Shown here: positions 48,467-58,941 of the stretch, piece after piece
How positions within the stretch are numbered: the first letter of the stretch is position 1
Layout of the letters: each line of letters begins with the position of its first letter
Assembly: GCA_032622095.1 (NCBI GenBank)
Contig: CP136064.1
Span: 174,042,310 to 174,106,309, forward strand
Direction of reading: 5' to 3'
DNA from: Siphonodentalium dalli
Taxonomy: Eukaryota; Mollusca; Scaphopoda; Gadilida; Siphonodentaliidae
DNA length: 64,000 bases
Position numbers and translations under genes: made by a program
The notes under the pieces: model-generated
Seen by the model: the letters and a program-made list of their open reading frames with translations, nothing else
Told to the model about the DNA's origin: nothing
Databases searched by the model: none

Positions 48467-49970
48467 CATATATATTTTTGAAGACCTCTGTCTGTATGTC
48501 TGTCTGTATGTCATTTATACAAATCTACGATTCTCGACCGATCGGGACGAAACTTGGTACGTGTGTGTAGTTTGACCAGGCGGTATCGGAAACGGGTGGA
48601 GCTATCGACTTGAAATTTGGTATGTGAATGTATCTTGCCCCGAATACGAATTTTATCGGGTCGCCGAGCCCGTGCGACACAAGCTTCGCGCATGCGCAGA
48701 CCAGATCTCGGAAACGGGTGGAGCTATCGACTTGAAATTTGGTATGTGAATGTATCTTGCCCCGGATACGAATTTTATCGGGTCGCCGAGCCCGTGCGAC
48801 ACAAGCTTCGCGCATGCGCAGACCAGATCTCGGAAACGGGTGGAGCTATCGACTTGAAATTTGCTATGTGAATGTATCTTGCCCCGGATACGAATTTTAT
48901 CGGGTCGCCGAGCCCGTGCGACGCAATCTTCGCGCATGCGCAGACCAGATCTCGGAAACGGGTGGAGCTATCGACTTGAAATTTGGTATGTGAATGTATC
49001 TTGCCCCGGATACGAATTTTATCGGGTCGCCGAGCCCGTGCGACGCCAGCTTCGCGCATACGCAGACCAGATCTCGGAAACGGGTAGAGCTATCGACTTG
49101 AAATTTGGTTTTTGAATAGCCCGGACAACGTCGGGCTCATCGGCTAGTCTAATATATATTTTGGGACTTCTGTGTGTTTGTCTGTTAGCTGTGGCCGGGA
49201 AAACGACTGGACCGATTGAGCGCAAACTTCCAATCTAAGGTTAAAAATCCACGGGAAGTGTTTACCGCTGTTTTGGAGAAGCTCCGAGCACCCCTTCTCC
49301 ACTCTCAGTCACCAAAATGACCGTCCTTGGCACTGTGGGGTTAATCGCGTTGATAGTTAAAGAGCGTTCGTATCTGCGATGTCGTTTATAAAGAGCGTAT
49401 GCGTGTAGTGTGATTCTTATGTCTGGGGCCAGACGTGAGTGTGTCTGTATCCAGAGATGAGCGTGTTGTGTGATTCTTATGTCTGTCTTCGTACTTAGGG
49501 GTTCCAAAGGACGGGGGAGATTTTCATCGGGTAAGTTTTTCCGCCCGAGGTGATCTTCACCTTGAAACGGGTACGCAGTGATCGCGTTTGGCTAACGAAA
49601 ACGACCTTCTCACATATATATATATCTCTAATATATTTTGGGACTTCTGTTTGTTTGTCTGTTTGTTTGTCTGTTAGCTATGGCCGGGAAAACTGCCGGA
49701 CGGATTTCGACGAAATTTGATACCTAGGGGTAATTGTGTCCGGGGAGTGTTTTGGACGGGTTAAATCGTGACCCCGACCTGACATTGACCTTCAAAATGG
49801 TATATTCAAGGTCAAATCGGGTAAAACTGACGGATTTCGCTAGGTGTACTTTTGTCCGGGGAGTGTTTTGGACGGGTCAAATCATGACTCCGACCTGACC
49901 TTGACCTTCAAATTGGTCAATTCAAGGTCAAAGCGCGGACGAAGTCGGGTCACCTGCTAGTATCTCAATA
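48467..49970 (-). mobile_element. Composite non-autonomous element (copy 2), inverted relative to 23078-24163
   Basis: Read on the minus strand, it repeats in the same order all blocks listed for copy 1. It has four full 122-bp tandem units (repeat starts 48609, 48731, 48853, 48975 and 49097), paired CGCTCTTT motifs (49359 and 49390), and two rather than one of the GACCCGTCCAAAACACT-bearing units at 49740-49965. It is longer than copy 1 because of extra units. No coding frame is credible: the 84-94 codon frames simply read through the tandem units. Confidence 0.8.
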
Positions 49971-49974
49971 TTTT

Positions 49975-50235
49975 TAATATCTGGAGAGAAAAGGAACGTG
50001 GAATTCTTACAGTCACTCAAATTATCCGCTTTCCTATACAATTCGGTCACGGATACGAGGCAATTTTATCAGCGCATCTGGTAATGGCGTATACAGTTTT
50101 TGTTCAACGAATCACAAAAGTGTCTGGTGGAAAAACAATCAACAATAGTAAATCTCAGTATATATGATATCAGCTGCGAGTTTAACTTTGAGCGAAACCG
50201 TCACTGGGCATAACATATGCAATGATGAACTTGGC
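49975..50235. other. Unannotated DNA
   Basis: Nothing recognised; possibly degenerate sequence of the LINE whose trace follows. Confidence 0.35.
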
Positions 50236-50358
50236 AAAACAAAATGGCGATAACTTATATTGTGCTTCTATTGATTTCACCAAAGCTTCCGATAATGTGT
50301 GGAGACAGGGACTGCATGTGGAGCAAATTGAAAAAAATCACGGTTTATCTGGTTACTA
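50236..50358 (+). mobile_element. LINE reverse transcriptase trace
   Basis: Plus-strand translation gives NGDNLYCASIDFTKASDNVW then RQGL, matching the FIDFTKAFDKVWRxGL motif of non-LTR reverse transcriptases. It ends at a TAA at 50356-50358. Too short to assign a clade. Confidence 0.65.
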
Positions 50359-50359
50359 A

Positions 50360-51779
50360 GGGTTATACATAATACCAGAATCTAAAAATGTATGTGAATG
50401 CAAATGAGACTTGCGCAAGCTTCTTTCATAATTGTATTTGTTTAAAACAAGGAATAATCCGTTAAGCTTCCATTGCTATAGACATTCCATTGCTATAGAA
50501 AATATGTTCTGTATGTATTTTATATACCAACAGTTGAAGTCAAGGCAATTTTCTATAAATTCAACAACAAAAACCAAATTAATTTCGCTGGTTCTTTCTA
50601 TGTACCGCGATTACTGTCCGACAAAAAATCCAATCTTTGCACCTTTGCACCTTGAATACGCTAGACATAGTCGATCGTCAAAGTTCTCAACCAATAACTA
50701 TATGTACTAATCATGCCATTCCATCGTGTAATACTCAACCGGCATTGTGTGGATTTTGTGCTGACACACAAATGGTTGGAACTTCTTCAACTGGTGGCGA
50801 TTTCAGTCCAACAATATTCGACTTTTTGTCTAAAATAACATAGTTTAATCTAAATGCTGGTTGAACAAGTTGAATATCGCAACAATTCCAACATAGCGTT
50901 GACCTGGAATTCCCAATTGATGTTATGTCAGGCATGTCTGTCCTTACTAAAGTCTAACGCTGAAGGGGTCATTGTCGTCACATCTTGGTGTTTGGTACCC
51001 AGCTTTAAATAGGAAAAGGTGTTTTGGGCACCCAGTTTGACCTTTACATTGTTTTGAGCACATAAATGTTGAACAAATATCGCATGCTATCAAATGGCGA
51101 TTAGACAATCATCTTTAAAATTTATATTTCTGACTAATAATTATTTTTTCTCGGCGATATAACTTTATGATTTACGATAACGTATGTATCATAAAACCGC
51201 AAAATACCCAAAATACCTACAGTGTATTCCTTCCCAAAGCTGGGCAGTAGGTACACAGCATAACAAAATTGTTGACACGGGGAATTGTTAACCCGATTAA
51301 TTAAATTAATATTCACCAAGGCCGTATATGCTGAGGTGAATATTGACTTCCAAGGGCTGACAATTCCTCGTGTCTATCAAGAAACCAAGCTGCAAAACAT
51401 ATTTCAGTCCCCTCGCTATGCAATGGCTGACCTCTGCCGGCATGATTGTGTATTTTCTTAATTAAGTCTAACATTTTTTATTGAAGTGTTTTGTCAGTTA
51501 CAATTCATTCTGACTTAGACAATTTTAAAATGAATATGGACAGTTCAGTTTCTCAGAATAATGCAGAATGAATTGTAACCTACAAAAATCTCAGATAAAT
51601 AAATGTGACATTTCTTCACATTATGTGTAGGTGCTGGCAGTGGTAAGTCATGCGTAGGGGACTGAACTCTGCATGGAGCTTGATTACAAAAAAATCCATT
51701 TGAAGAGATGTACCCAAATTTGGTATGTTTGAGTATTTATATTCCATTCACTAACATTATAGCTGGTTAATGTTTGAAT
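50360..51779. other. Unannotated DNA
   Basis: No supported feature. Confidence 0.4.
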
Positions 51780-52785
51780 TTTCCATGGGAATACAGCGAA
51801 TTATTCAATGGCCATGACTGATGTGCATATGCAAGTCTAGAGAGGATGACTAGTCGAGGTGCAGTGTATTGATATATCTGGACGGGCTGTACATGGCCTT
51901 TTGTAGCGTGCATATGTGTACCTGGACTGACTGTATGGTCATGGATGGGGAGTAACTGTATATCTTGAGTGGCTATATGGTCGCAGTTGGTGTAAATATC
52001 TATACACGGAGAGACTATATATATGGTCATAGTTGAGGTGAATATGCATACAGGGAGTTAGTATATGGTCATGAATGATGTGGATATAGGAGTGACTTGG
52101 TCATGTGTGGGGTGCACATGTATATCTGGTGTGACTGCATGACAATATGAGCATACACTGAGTTGATGTGTAGTAGTGTGTGTGGTGAATATGTATACTA
52201 GGATTGAATGTATGGCCACGTGTAGGTGTACGGGTATTCACAGTTTAGCTTTGAGGTAATTCATATGTGTATCAACATGGCCATGCGCATGGTGTTTATG
52301 CGTATATGGAGTGACTGTGCGGTCGTGGTGGAATGCTCATGTGTACATTGGGTGGCTGTGTTGTCGAGGTGAGTGTATATGTATACATGCGTTGGCTGTA
52401 TACATATGATGATCAATGAGTGGGGTACGTGATTGGATACATTTGGAGTTGTTGTGTGTTGTAGGTGGTGTGTATATATGCACATGGAATGACTGTGCAT
52501 GTAGCATAATTGTCATGGGTGACGTGTATATGAAAGTGAGCGGTGGCTGTAAGGCCGTGTGTGTGGTATTTGGTGTAATTGGAAGGGCTGTATGACCATT
52601 GGTAATGTGTATATGTATACATGGAGTGACTGTATGGTCCTGGGTGGGGTGTATATGTATATATTGAGTGGCTATATGAGCATAGATGATGCGAACAGGC
52701 ATACATGGAGTGACTGTATGGTCATAGGTGATGTGGTAGGTTTACAGGGATTGACTATGCTCATGAATGACGGGAATAGGTATAT
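51780..52785. repeat. Degenerate minisatellite, left part
   Basis: Irregular tandem units of about 50-60 bp built on GAGTGACTGTATGGTCATGG and GTGTATATGTATACATG. The apparent minus-strand His/Thr-rich frames are translations of the array, not genes. The last 265 bp (52521-52785) are duplicated at 54852-55119. Confidence 0.8.
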
Positions 52786-53174
52786 ATATATATATATTTC
52801 GTTATTTCCTCCATTAATGAAGAGCTCACAGAGATATACATGTAACATATACACAGTTCAAAAGAAAAGACAAGAAAAGCACAAATCATACAAGACGGAG
52901 CATAATGATACAGTCATATGAAATACAGAGTATTAAGACAACGCATCGCACTTGTTATGTACAATATGTATATGATAACGATATCGCACACCCAACAAAC
53001 GTACAGCGTATTCGCAACACTCAGACAGGTATCTGCGGATCCGCTATACGCATATACACCTCTCTCTCTCTCTATCTCTGTCTCTTACTCACATGTCTCT
53101 CTATTTCTCTCTCCGCTATATCTTTCTCTCACACACGCGCGCATGCCCTCGCACACACACAGACACACACCCCC

Positions 53175-53205
<31 letters not shown>

Positions 53206-54851
53206 TTCACATACACACACACACCCTCACCACACCCTAGAACCCACACTCGCACACATACATCCTCACACACACACACACACACCTACACACACACACC
53301 CTCACACGCACACACACACACACCCACCCTCACGTATCATCACATACTCCCCGCATGCACACGCACACAACGTGCACCCCGTGACAGTTCACGCTCTTTT
53401 ACATAGTTATAGGCTTGCTTGAGATCCCGCCATTCGACGCATAGGTTTACCTATTTTGTTGAGTGACTTCGACCTCATAAAAGTTCTGTACAGAGTTCAA
53501 CGCCAAATCATGCATCATTGCTGAAGCGTGCATGTGTTAGGCGAAGGCCGAAGTGCTAGCTGTTGGCTATAACTGGAGCTTGGCCATGTAAAATATCCTG
53601 TTAAAGATTTGACACCATCGTACTGTATGCTTTCCAAAGTAAATGTGTGTGGTGCACCATGAAAGAAACGAAACACATGGGCTCATCGATGAATGAATAA
53701 AGTTCGCCAGGTAATTTTGTTAGATGAAGAAGTACTAGTTCATCATCATCGAGTTCATCTGTCCAGAGGTAAAACAATCATCCAAATTTGTCAATTAGCT
53801 GGTACCACATACCATTTCGAAGGATGCATAATGCACGGTGATTACAGTAAATTAGAACATGCTTAATTACATCATGGTGAGTCATATTGCATAACATACA
53901 TACAGTAGGTTCACATGCATGTACAGCTGTGGCAGCTACTAATTGTGCAACTGTGAAAAAGGCACCCTTTCTATCTGGGTAAATGCGACAGCATCGCCAC
54001 AAAAGGGACAATTGCAGGCAACTATGCATTTTCCCGAAACGAAGAAGGGATGGGTCATTATCAATATTGCGCTTCCAGTCGAGTTCACGTTTGTTATTTA
54101 ACTTCAGTTTTGAGTATACGGGACCATTCTGATTTTGTTGGAAACATGCCGCGATAGGAGAATTGGTAAAAGTATTGAACAATGTTATATGACATGAGAA
54201 TACGATCAATATCGGAGAAGAACGAGTTTGGGTTGACGTACTCCCCAGAGAGATGCGAGTGTAATCTTAAGGTGAAGATTTCTTTGCACGCTTTGGTAGG
54301 TGATAATCGACAAAGACTACCAAAGAGGCTGAGTTTACGAGCATCTATGGTTGAGCAGATAGAGCCTAAGCCCATAAGACCAGACACGATGTCAGTTCTA
54401 GCTCTCACCGGCAATGCTTGTATTCGCTTCAAACAAAATCGGTGAATTTTCTCGAGATCTGATATGTTTGCTTGAGACATACCGCAAAGGAATTCTGTCC
54501 CATACAAGCCTTTTGGCAACACAATTGATTCATATATGATTGCACAACTTGATGGTGTGATACCACCAGCATAGAGCCCGGCGTTGCTCAAAAGAAAGTA
54601 TGTAGATAGGATTTTATCTACTACCACTTCAACAAATTCCTTTACAAAATTGACTTTACTAATGTGAATACCCAAATGTGTGATTTCATCAGTTTCGGAT
54701 ACAATTCCATCCCCAAGATACCATTCTCGATTTAAGGCACCATTTTGACGTACGTTTTCGTTGAATGCAATGACTTTGGTTTTCTTTGGGTTATACCTGA
54801 ATCTCCACTTTTGGCTGTAAGATGAGCATATATCTAATAGGCGCTGTAAAA
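52786..54851 (-). mobile_element. 5'-truncated non-LTR retrotransposon inserted in the minisatellite
   Basis: The minus-strand frame from about 54851 to 54094 starts LLQRLLDICSSYSQKWRFRY, then NPKKTKVIAF: the LINE region downstream of the YADD core. A second frame (54209-53778) carries CMLCNMTHHDVIKHVLIYC, a CxxC-H-C zinc-binding pattern seen at LINE C termini. A frame change separates the two. The minus-strand 3' end falls in an AT-repeat tail (52786-52797). The insertion interrupts the tandem array and is flanked by a 265/268-bp direct repeat. Confidence 0.8.
53055..53345. repeat. (CT)n and (CA)n microsatellite
   Basis: About 290 bp of CT-rich then CA-rich simple sequence within the 3' portion of the LINE insertion. 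Frames through it (Leu/Ser and His/Thr repeats) are not genes. Confidence 0.95.
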
Positions 54852-55400
54852 GACGTGTATATGTAAGTGAGCGGTGGCTGTAAGGCCGTGTGTGTGGTAT
54901 TTGATGTAATTGGAAGGGCTGTATGACCATTGGTAATGTGTATATGTATACCTGGAGTGACTGTATGGTCCTGGGTGGGGTGTATATGTATATATTGAGT
55001 GGCTATATGATCATAGATGATGCGAACAGGCATACATGGAGTGACTGTATGGTCATAGGTGATGTGGGTAGGTTTACAGGGATTGACTGTATGCTCATGA
55101 ATGACGGGAATAGGTATATTAGGCGTGACTGATTGTATGGTCACTAATGTGGTGAATATATGCAGATAGTGACTAAATGTAGTATTGGAGTATACCTGAT
55201 GTGCCTGCATGGTGAATCATGGCTGTATGGTCACGTGTGAAGATGGGTGTACATATATACCCAAATGTGGCTGTATATGGTCATGGATGAGGTGTAGTGG
55301 TATACATAGAGTGGCTGCATTTGTGTGGTGTTTGCGTATAAAGGGAGTGACTGTATGGTCATGGGTCGGTTGTACATGTATACTTTGGTGGCTGTCGCTT
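54852..55400. repeat. Degenerate minisatellite, right part, starting with the duplicated 268 bp
   Basis: 54852-55119 matches 52521-52785 with about six differences. After 55119 the array continues in the same style (GGCGTGACTGATTGTATGGTC and so on) to about 55400. Confidence 0.85.
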
Positions 55401-56784
55401 TCCACAAAAAAATCGAGGATACTTATCTTAATCGAGAGTGAGGTCATATTAGAGATTTCTCACGTGGCGTTTATGCACAATGGAATAAACGCTAAACGGT
55501 TTTCCTGACAAAAGTTGAATCCAACGAGACGATGTAGCCCGGGCGTGTTATGACATCTCCAGTTTCTGACAATAATTGTTATGCGAAAATCCCAATTCCA
55601 AACTACCATTAGATTTGATTGAATAGCTTATGCTGTTGTTGTTTTACGTGGAAGTATGGACAACTGAAGACATTCTCGGCATCTCAGAGCAACCATAACC
55701 ATATTCGCATGAGGTAAAATCCGTTTATGTTTTGAGGACAGTGCACCATTATCGTTGTATTGGTTGTCATAGGAGTATCCGTTGTTTGTTTTTTGTTGTT
55801 GTTGAGAAACCACTTTTCCGGACCACCAAGAACAACACCGTTGCTGAATTATATTGGGCCGGCATAACAATAAAAATATGTGGTGCCATTTTCTTTCGCT
55901 ATGCCGGTACTGCCATAAGTAGATGTTATGAAAAACAATGGGATAATTCCAAACATTTGTCATTACAAGGTAAGCTGTAGTTGCAGAATACTTATTTTTG
56001 TGAATTCTCAGTATCAAATTCATGGCAAAAAAAATCGATTTTTAATATTTTATAAAATTATTTATTTCGCCACTTAGTTCTGTATATTGATACATTTTTT
56101 GGGAAGTTTAATCAATTTGCTCCACAACAAAACCATTTCCATAGTAGACATTCCAGGAAAATGATCTGTTATGACCAAATTACTTCCCCTCACCGCATCA
56201 AAATTTCTACCAAAAGACAATTGACATATTGACATTCCATCCGTGCGTCAGAATTTTCGATTTCTGCCCATTATACTTTAATAATAATAAAAAACTGCCT
56301 TAGCTATTACTCTTTACAAAATAATAGGAGAATAACTATAGACATCGACATTAAGACCATGTCGACCCTCAGAATACTTTAATTGTTGCTTTTTCACACT
56401 CTTCGCAAAATTAAAAAAAATAATTTAAATTTAAATTCGCGAAAAATACAATAATATATCCATGTTAATTTGGTTGTATACATACTACAATTATATGATA
56501 ACACCCCTTCAAATTGAAACCAACTGCACTTCGATATATGTAACACTATGTCCAGTATTAGGGGAATTACCTACCCCTACCCCACCAATTTAGACAAACC
56601 CTACCCACAATTTTGACAAATACGATAAAACATAAACAGTGCCATAAAATTCGAATGCACGACACTTTTCAGGTGGCAGACATGCTCCAACCGATACGGA
56701 ATGTCATAAGAATTGTCTCTTAAAAATTCCGCAGAGGGGGGGGGGGTCCATATATGTTGGCTCAGGGTCTATATTAAGTATAAT
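55401..56784. other. Unannotated DNA
   Basis: No supported feature. An 82-codon frame at 55732-55980 ends near a possible GTAAGC donor (55971) but has no recognised domain. A G10 run lies near 56737. Confidence 0.35.
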
Positions 56785-57510
56785 AAAAGGTCAGCCGACC
56801 ACAGTCCCCCGACAACGTGGCAAGTCGATGCCGCTTTGTTAAAGAAATTAAAAAAAATGTTGAAATGTTCTAAGTCGAAAAGGTTTAATAACTCCGTAAA
56901 TAAATAATTTTTCCGTCATCTATATACATGTTGCACATCTCCAATATGTGGGTAACCATACTCTGAAGTTTCAATTATCTACGATCAAAACTATAGGAGG
57001 AGTTGATTACACCATGAAGGTAGGCCTACCCTCATCCAGAAAATTATAAAAAATGGTGAAATTTTCTAAGTCGAAAAGGGTTAATAACTCGATCTGTCAA
57101 AAAAATATTTTTTCATCATCTATATACATGTTGCACATCTTCAATATATGGGCAACAATATTCTGAAGTTTCAAATCTCTATAGGATGAAAACTGTAGGA
57201 GGAGTTGATTACACCATGAAGGTAGGCCTACCCTCCTACTGAAAATTATAAAAAATGGTGAAATTTTCTAAGTCGAAAAGGGTTAATTCTCCGTCAAAAA
57301 AATATTTTTCCGTCATCTATGAGCAACAATATTATGAAGTTTCAAATCTCTGGGATGAAATCTGTAGGAGGAGATGATTACAGCATGAAGGTACTCAATT
57401 TGAAGTGTGAGGGACGGGCGGACGGACGGACAAACGAACGGCTAGACGAACGGACGGACGGAACCCGTTTCTATAGTCCCCCTTCTCTTTCAGAACGTCG
57501 GGGGACAATA
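56785..57510 (-). mobile_element. Non-autonomous tandem-unit element, inverted partner of 15755-16235
   Basis: The left end has GTCAGCCGACCACAG then TCCCCCGACAACGTGG. The right end is CGTCGGGGGACAATAA, so the termini share an inverted CCCCCGAC. Inside are three units of about 150 bp with TTTTCCGTCATCTATATACA, TGTTGCACATCTYCAAT, AGGAGGAGTTGATTACACC and ATGAAGGTA. A GGACGGACGG tract lies near the right end. It stops about 150 bp upstream of the POLR2D start codon. Confidence 0.75.
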
Positions 57511-57540
57511 AAATAGTGTTTACGATAACTCGGCGAACTG

Positions 57541-57663
57541 ACCCCCGAAGTCCTATCCAGAGGTGTCGCACTGTTTTTTAGTCACCGGCAAATACCGGAA
57601 AATGAGTAACATTCTATCCGAATAACGTGAGAAAAGCTATTCCTCATTTTGAAGACAACCAAA
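57541..57663 (+). promoter_or_regulatory. Probable POLR2D promoter and 5' UTR
   Basis: The short interval between the repeat and the ATG contains ACCGGAAA (57594-57601), an ETS-type core common in housekeeping promoters. No TATA box was seen. The transcription start was not determined. Confidence 0.4.
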
Positions 57664-57733
57664 ATGGCTGCCGCCTCATCGACAGGGAGCGAATTGCAAG
57701 ACGAAGATGCTTCTGAATTGGTATTTCCGAAAG
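57664..57733 (+). CDS. POLR2D: POLR2D (RNA polymerase II subunit RPB4), exon 1
   Basis: RPB4 pairs with RPB7 to form the stalk of RNA polymerase II in the nucleus. This exon encodes MAAASSTGSELQDEDASELV then FPK plus one base, closely matching the animal RPB4 start (MAAG...EEDASQLIFPK). The ATG at 57664 has A at -3 and G at +4. An in-frame TTG 15 bases upstream is not a likely start. The donor is AAAG then GTAACG at 57734. The first base of the split codon (G) joins AA of exon 2 to give Glu. The codon use and length fit a genuine housekeeping gene. Confidence 0.92.
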
Positions 57734-58883
57734 GTAACGACCACCACATTCGAATAATGAATAAAACTAGTTATTTACTACAAGCTCTCATAAAATATTT
57801 TAATATTCGGATGCAAAAAATAATGGAAATGTCTGGGGAGAAACTTCTGTTCCTTATATTCGTGACAACTTCATTGTTTGGCAAAAGTGACACTGTATCT
57901 GGGACTGGAGATGTGTCAGTGCAGGAACCTTCCGCTTATAGACGCATTGGTCCAGGTGCTACCACGGCCGACTTCAGAGAATGCAATCATGCATTGATAC
58001 GTGCTTGAGTTAGTGACTATATATCCGGCAAATTTGCACACGTAACTATTTTCAATCATGAAGATGTCACATGGTACACGTTCAATGACTGGAGTGTTGT
58101 CTGATGTCAGACAAGATAGCGAATTACATGTACCATCAATACCATGTCAACTAACCCTCATCTACATTTCAATGTACTGAACATAGGTCACGAATTGTGA
58201 TATACTAGCCGATAGTGGGCAATATCTAACTCCAAGTACACTTATCTACATGTTTGAATATGTCAATTGGCAATGCTAAGAACAAAATGTTATGAGTGCT
58301 GAAAGCATTTACACTTAACCCAATCATAGCATTTTGGGGATAGCGGAAACATTAACTACATACGCTGCAGTGAGTCACAAGTTTTAAGCACATATCTCTA
58401 ACTTCTATACAATGATGGAGATAAGAAATTACATTACTCTACACATTTCACTGGACCGCCCTCTTCACTGGACCAGACCACCACTAGCGGTCTGGTGCGC
58501 ATCCCTAAAGTAGTAAAGTCCTCGTATAATTATCTCCTTACTAACGTTAGCAATTTCAAGTAAGATGTCATAATAGGCTAGAGAGAATAGGGAAAGCTTG
58601 TGATGCTACGAACAATGCCACGATTCCCTGTTGATATTTGGAATGTTCATGACTTGACAGTTAATAACAGAGCTCTCACCAACATCTGTGAGACTGTTAA
58701 CCAACATATCAACATCGCTGGTCATTCGACTAAGAAAATTCCTTCTAATCGGGCTGGTGTGTGTGTAAAATTGTACGTGAGAATCAGAGATATACCGGTA
58801 GATGAAAATAGCATTATGTGAAAACTGCATCAATTCAATACATGTAATTACTTACTAACGCTGTTTCTTCTTTCTTCCAACAG
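57734..58883 (+). other. POLR2D intron 1
   Basis: GTAACG donor, TTCTTTCTTCCAACAG acceptor, 1150 bases. It contains a small hairpin (CAGACC and GGTCTG, about 58474-58495); nothing else recognised. Confidence 0.9.
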
Positions 58884-58941
58884 AATTTGAGAATGCTGAA
58901 ACTTTACTGATATCAGAAGTTAAAATGTTACTGGAACACAG
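58884..58941 (+). CDS. POLR2D: POLR2D exon 2
   Basis: Encodes (E)FENAETLLISEVKMLLEH plus the first two bases of Arg. The human counterpart is [20 protein letters not shown], so nearly every position is conserved. The acceptor AACAG ends at 58883 and the donor is AG then GTATTG at 58942. This segment forms the first helix of the RPB4 core, near the RPB7 contact in known structures. Confidence 0.95.

Noticed and set aside
48600-49110. Regular repeats that might suggest a CRISPR array
   Set aside because: Units are 122 bp and fully repetitive, with no unique spacers, in an animal genome. This is a transposon-borne tandem array.
52261-53422. His/Thr/Tyr- and Leu/Ser-rich open frames
   Set aside because: Translations of minisatellite and (CT)n/(CA)n microsatellite DNA.
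54094-54930. A 278-residue cellular protein on the minus strand
   Set aside because: The first part is minisatellite-derived and the rest matches the post-catalytic region of LINE reverse transcriptases.
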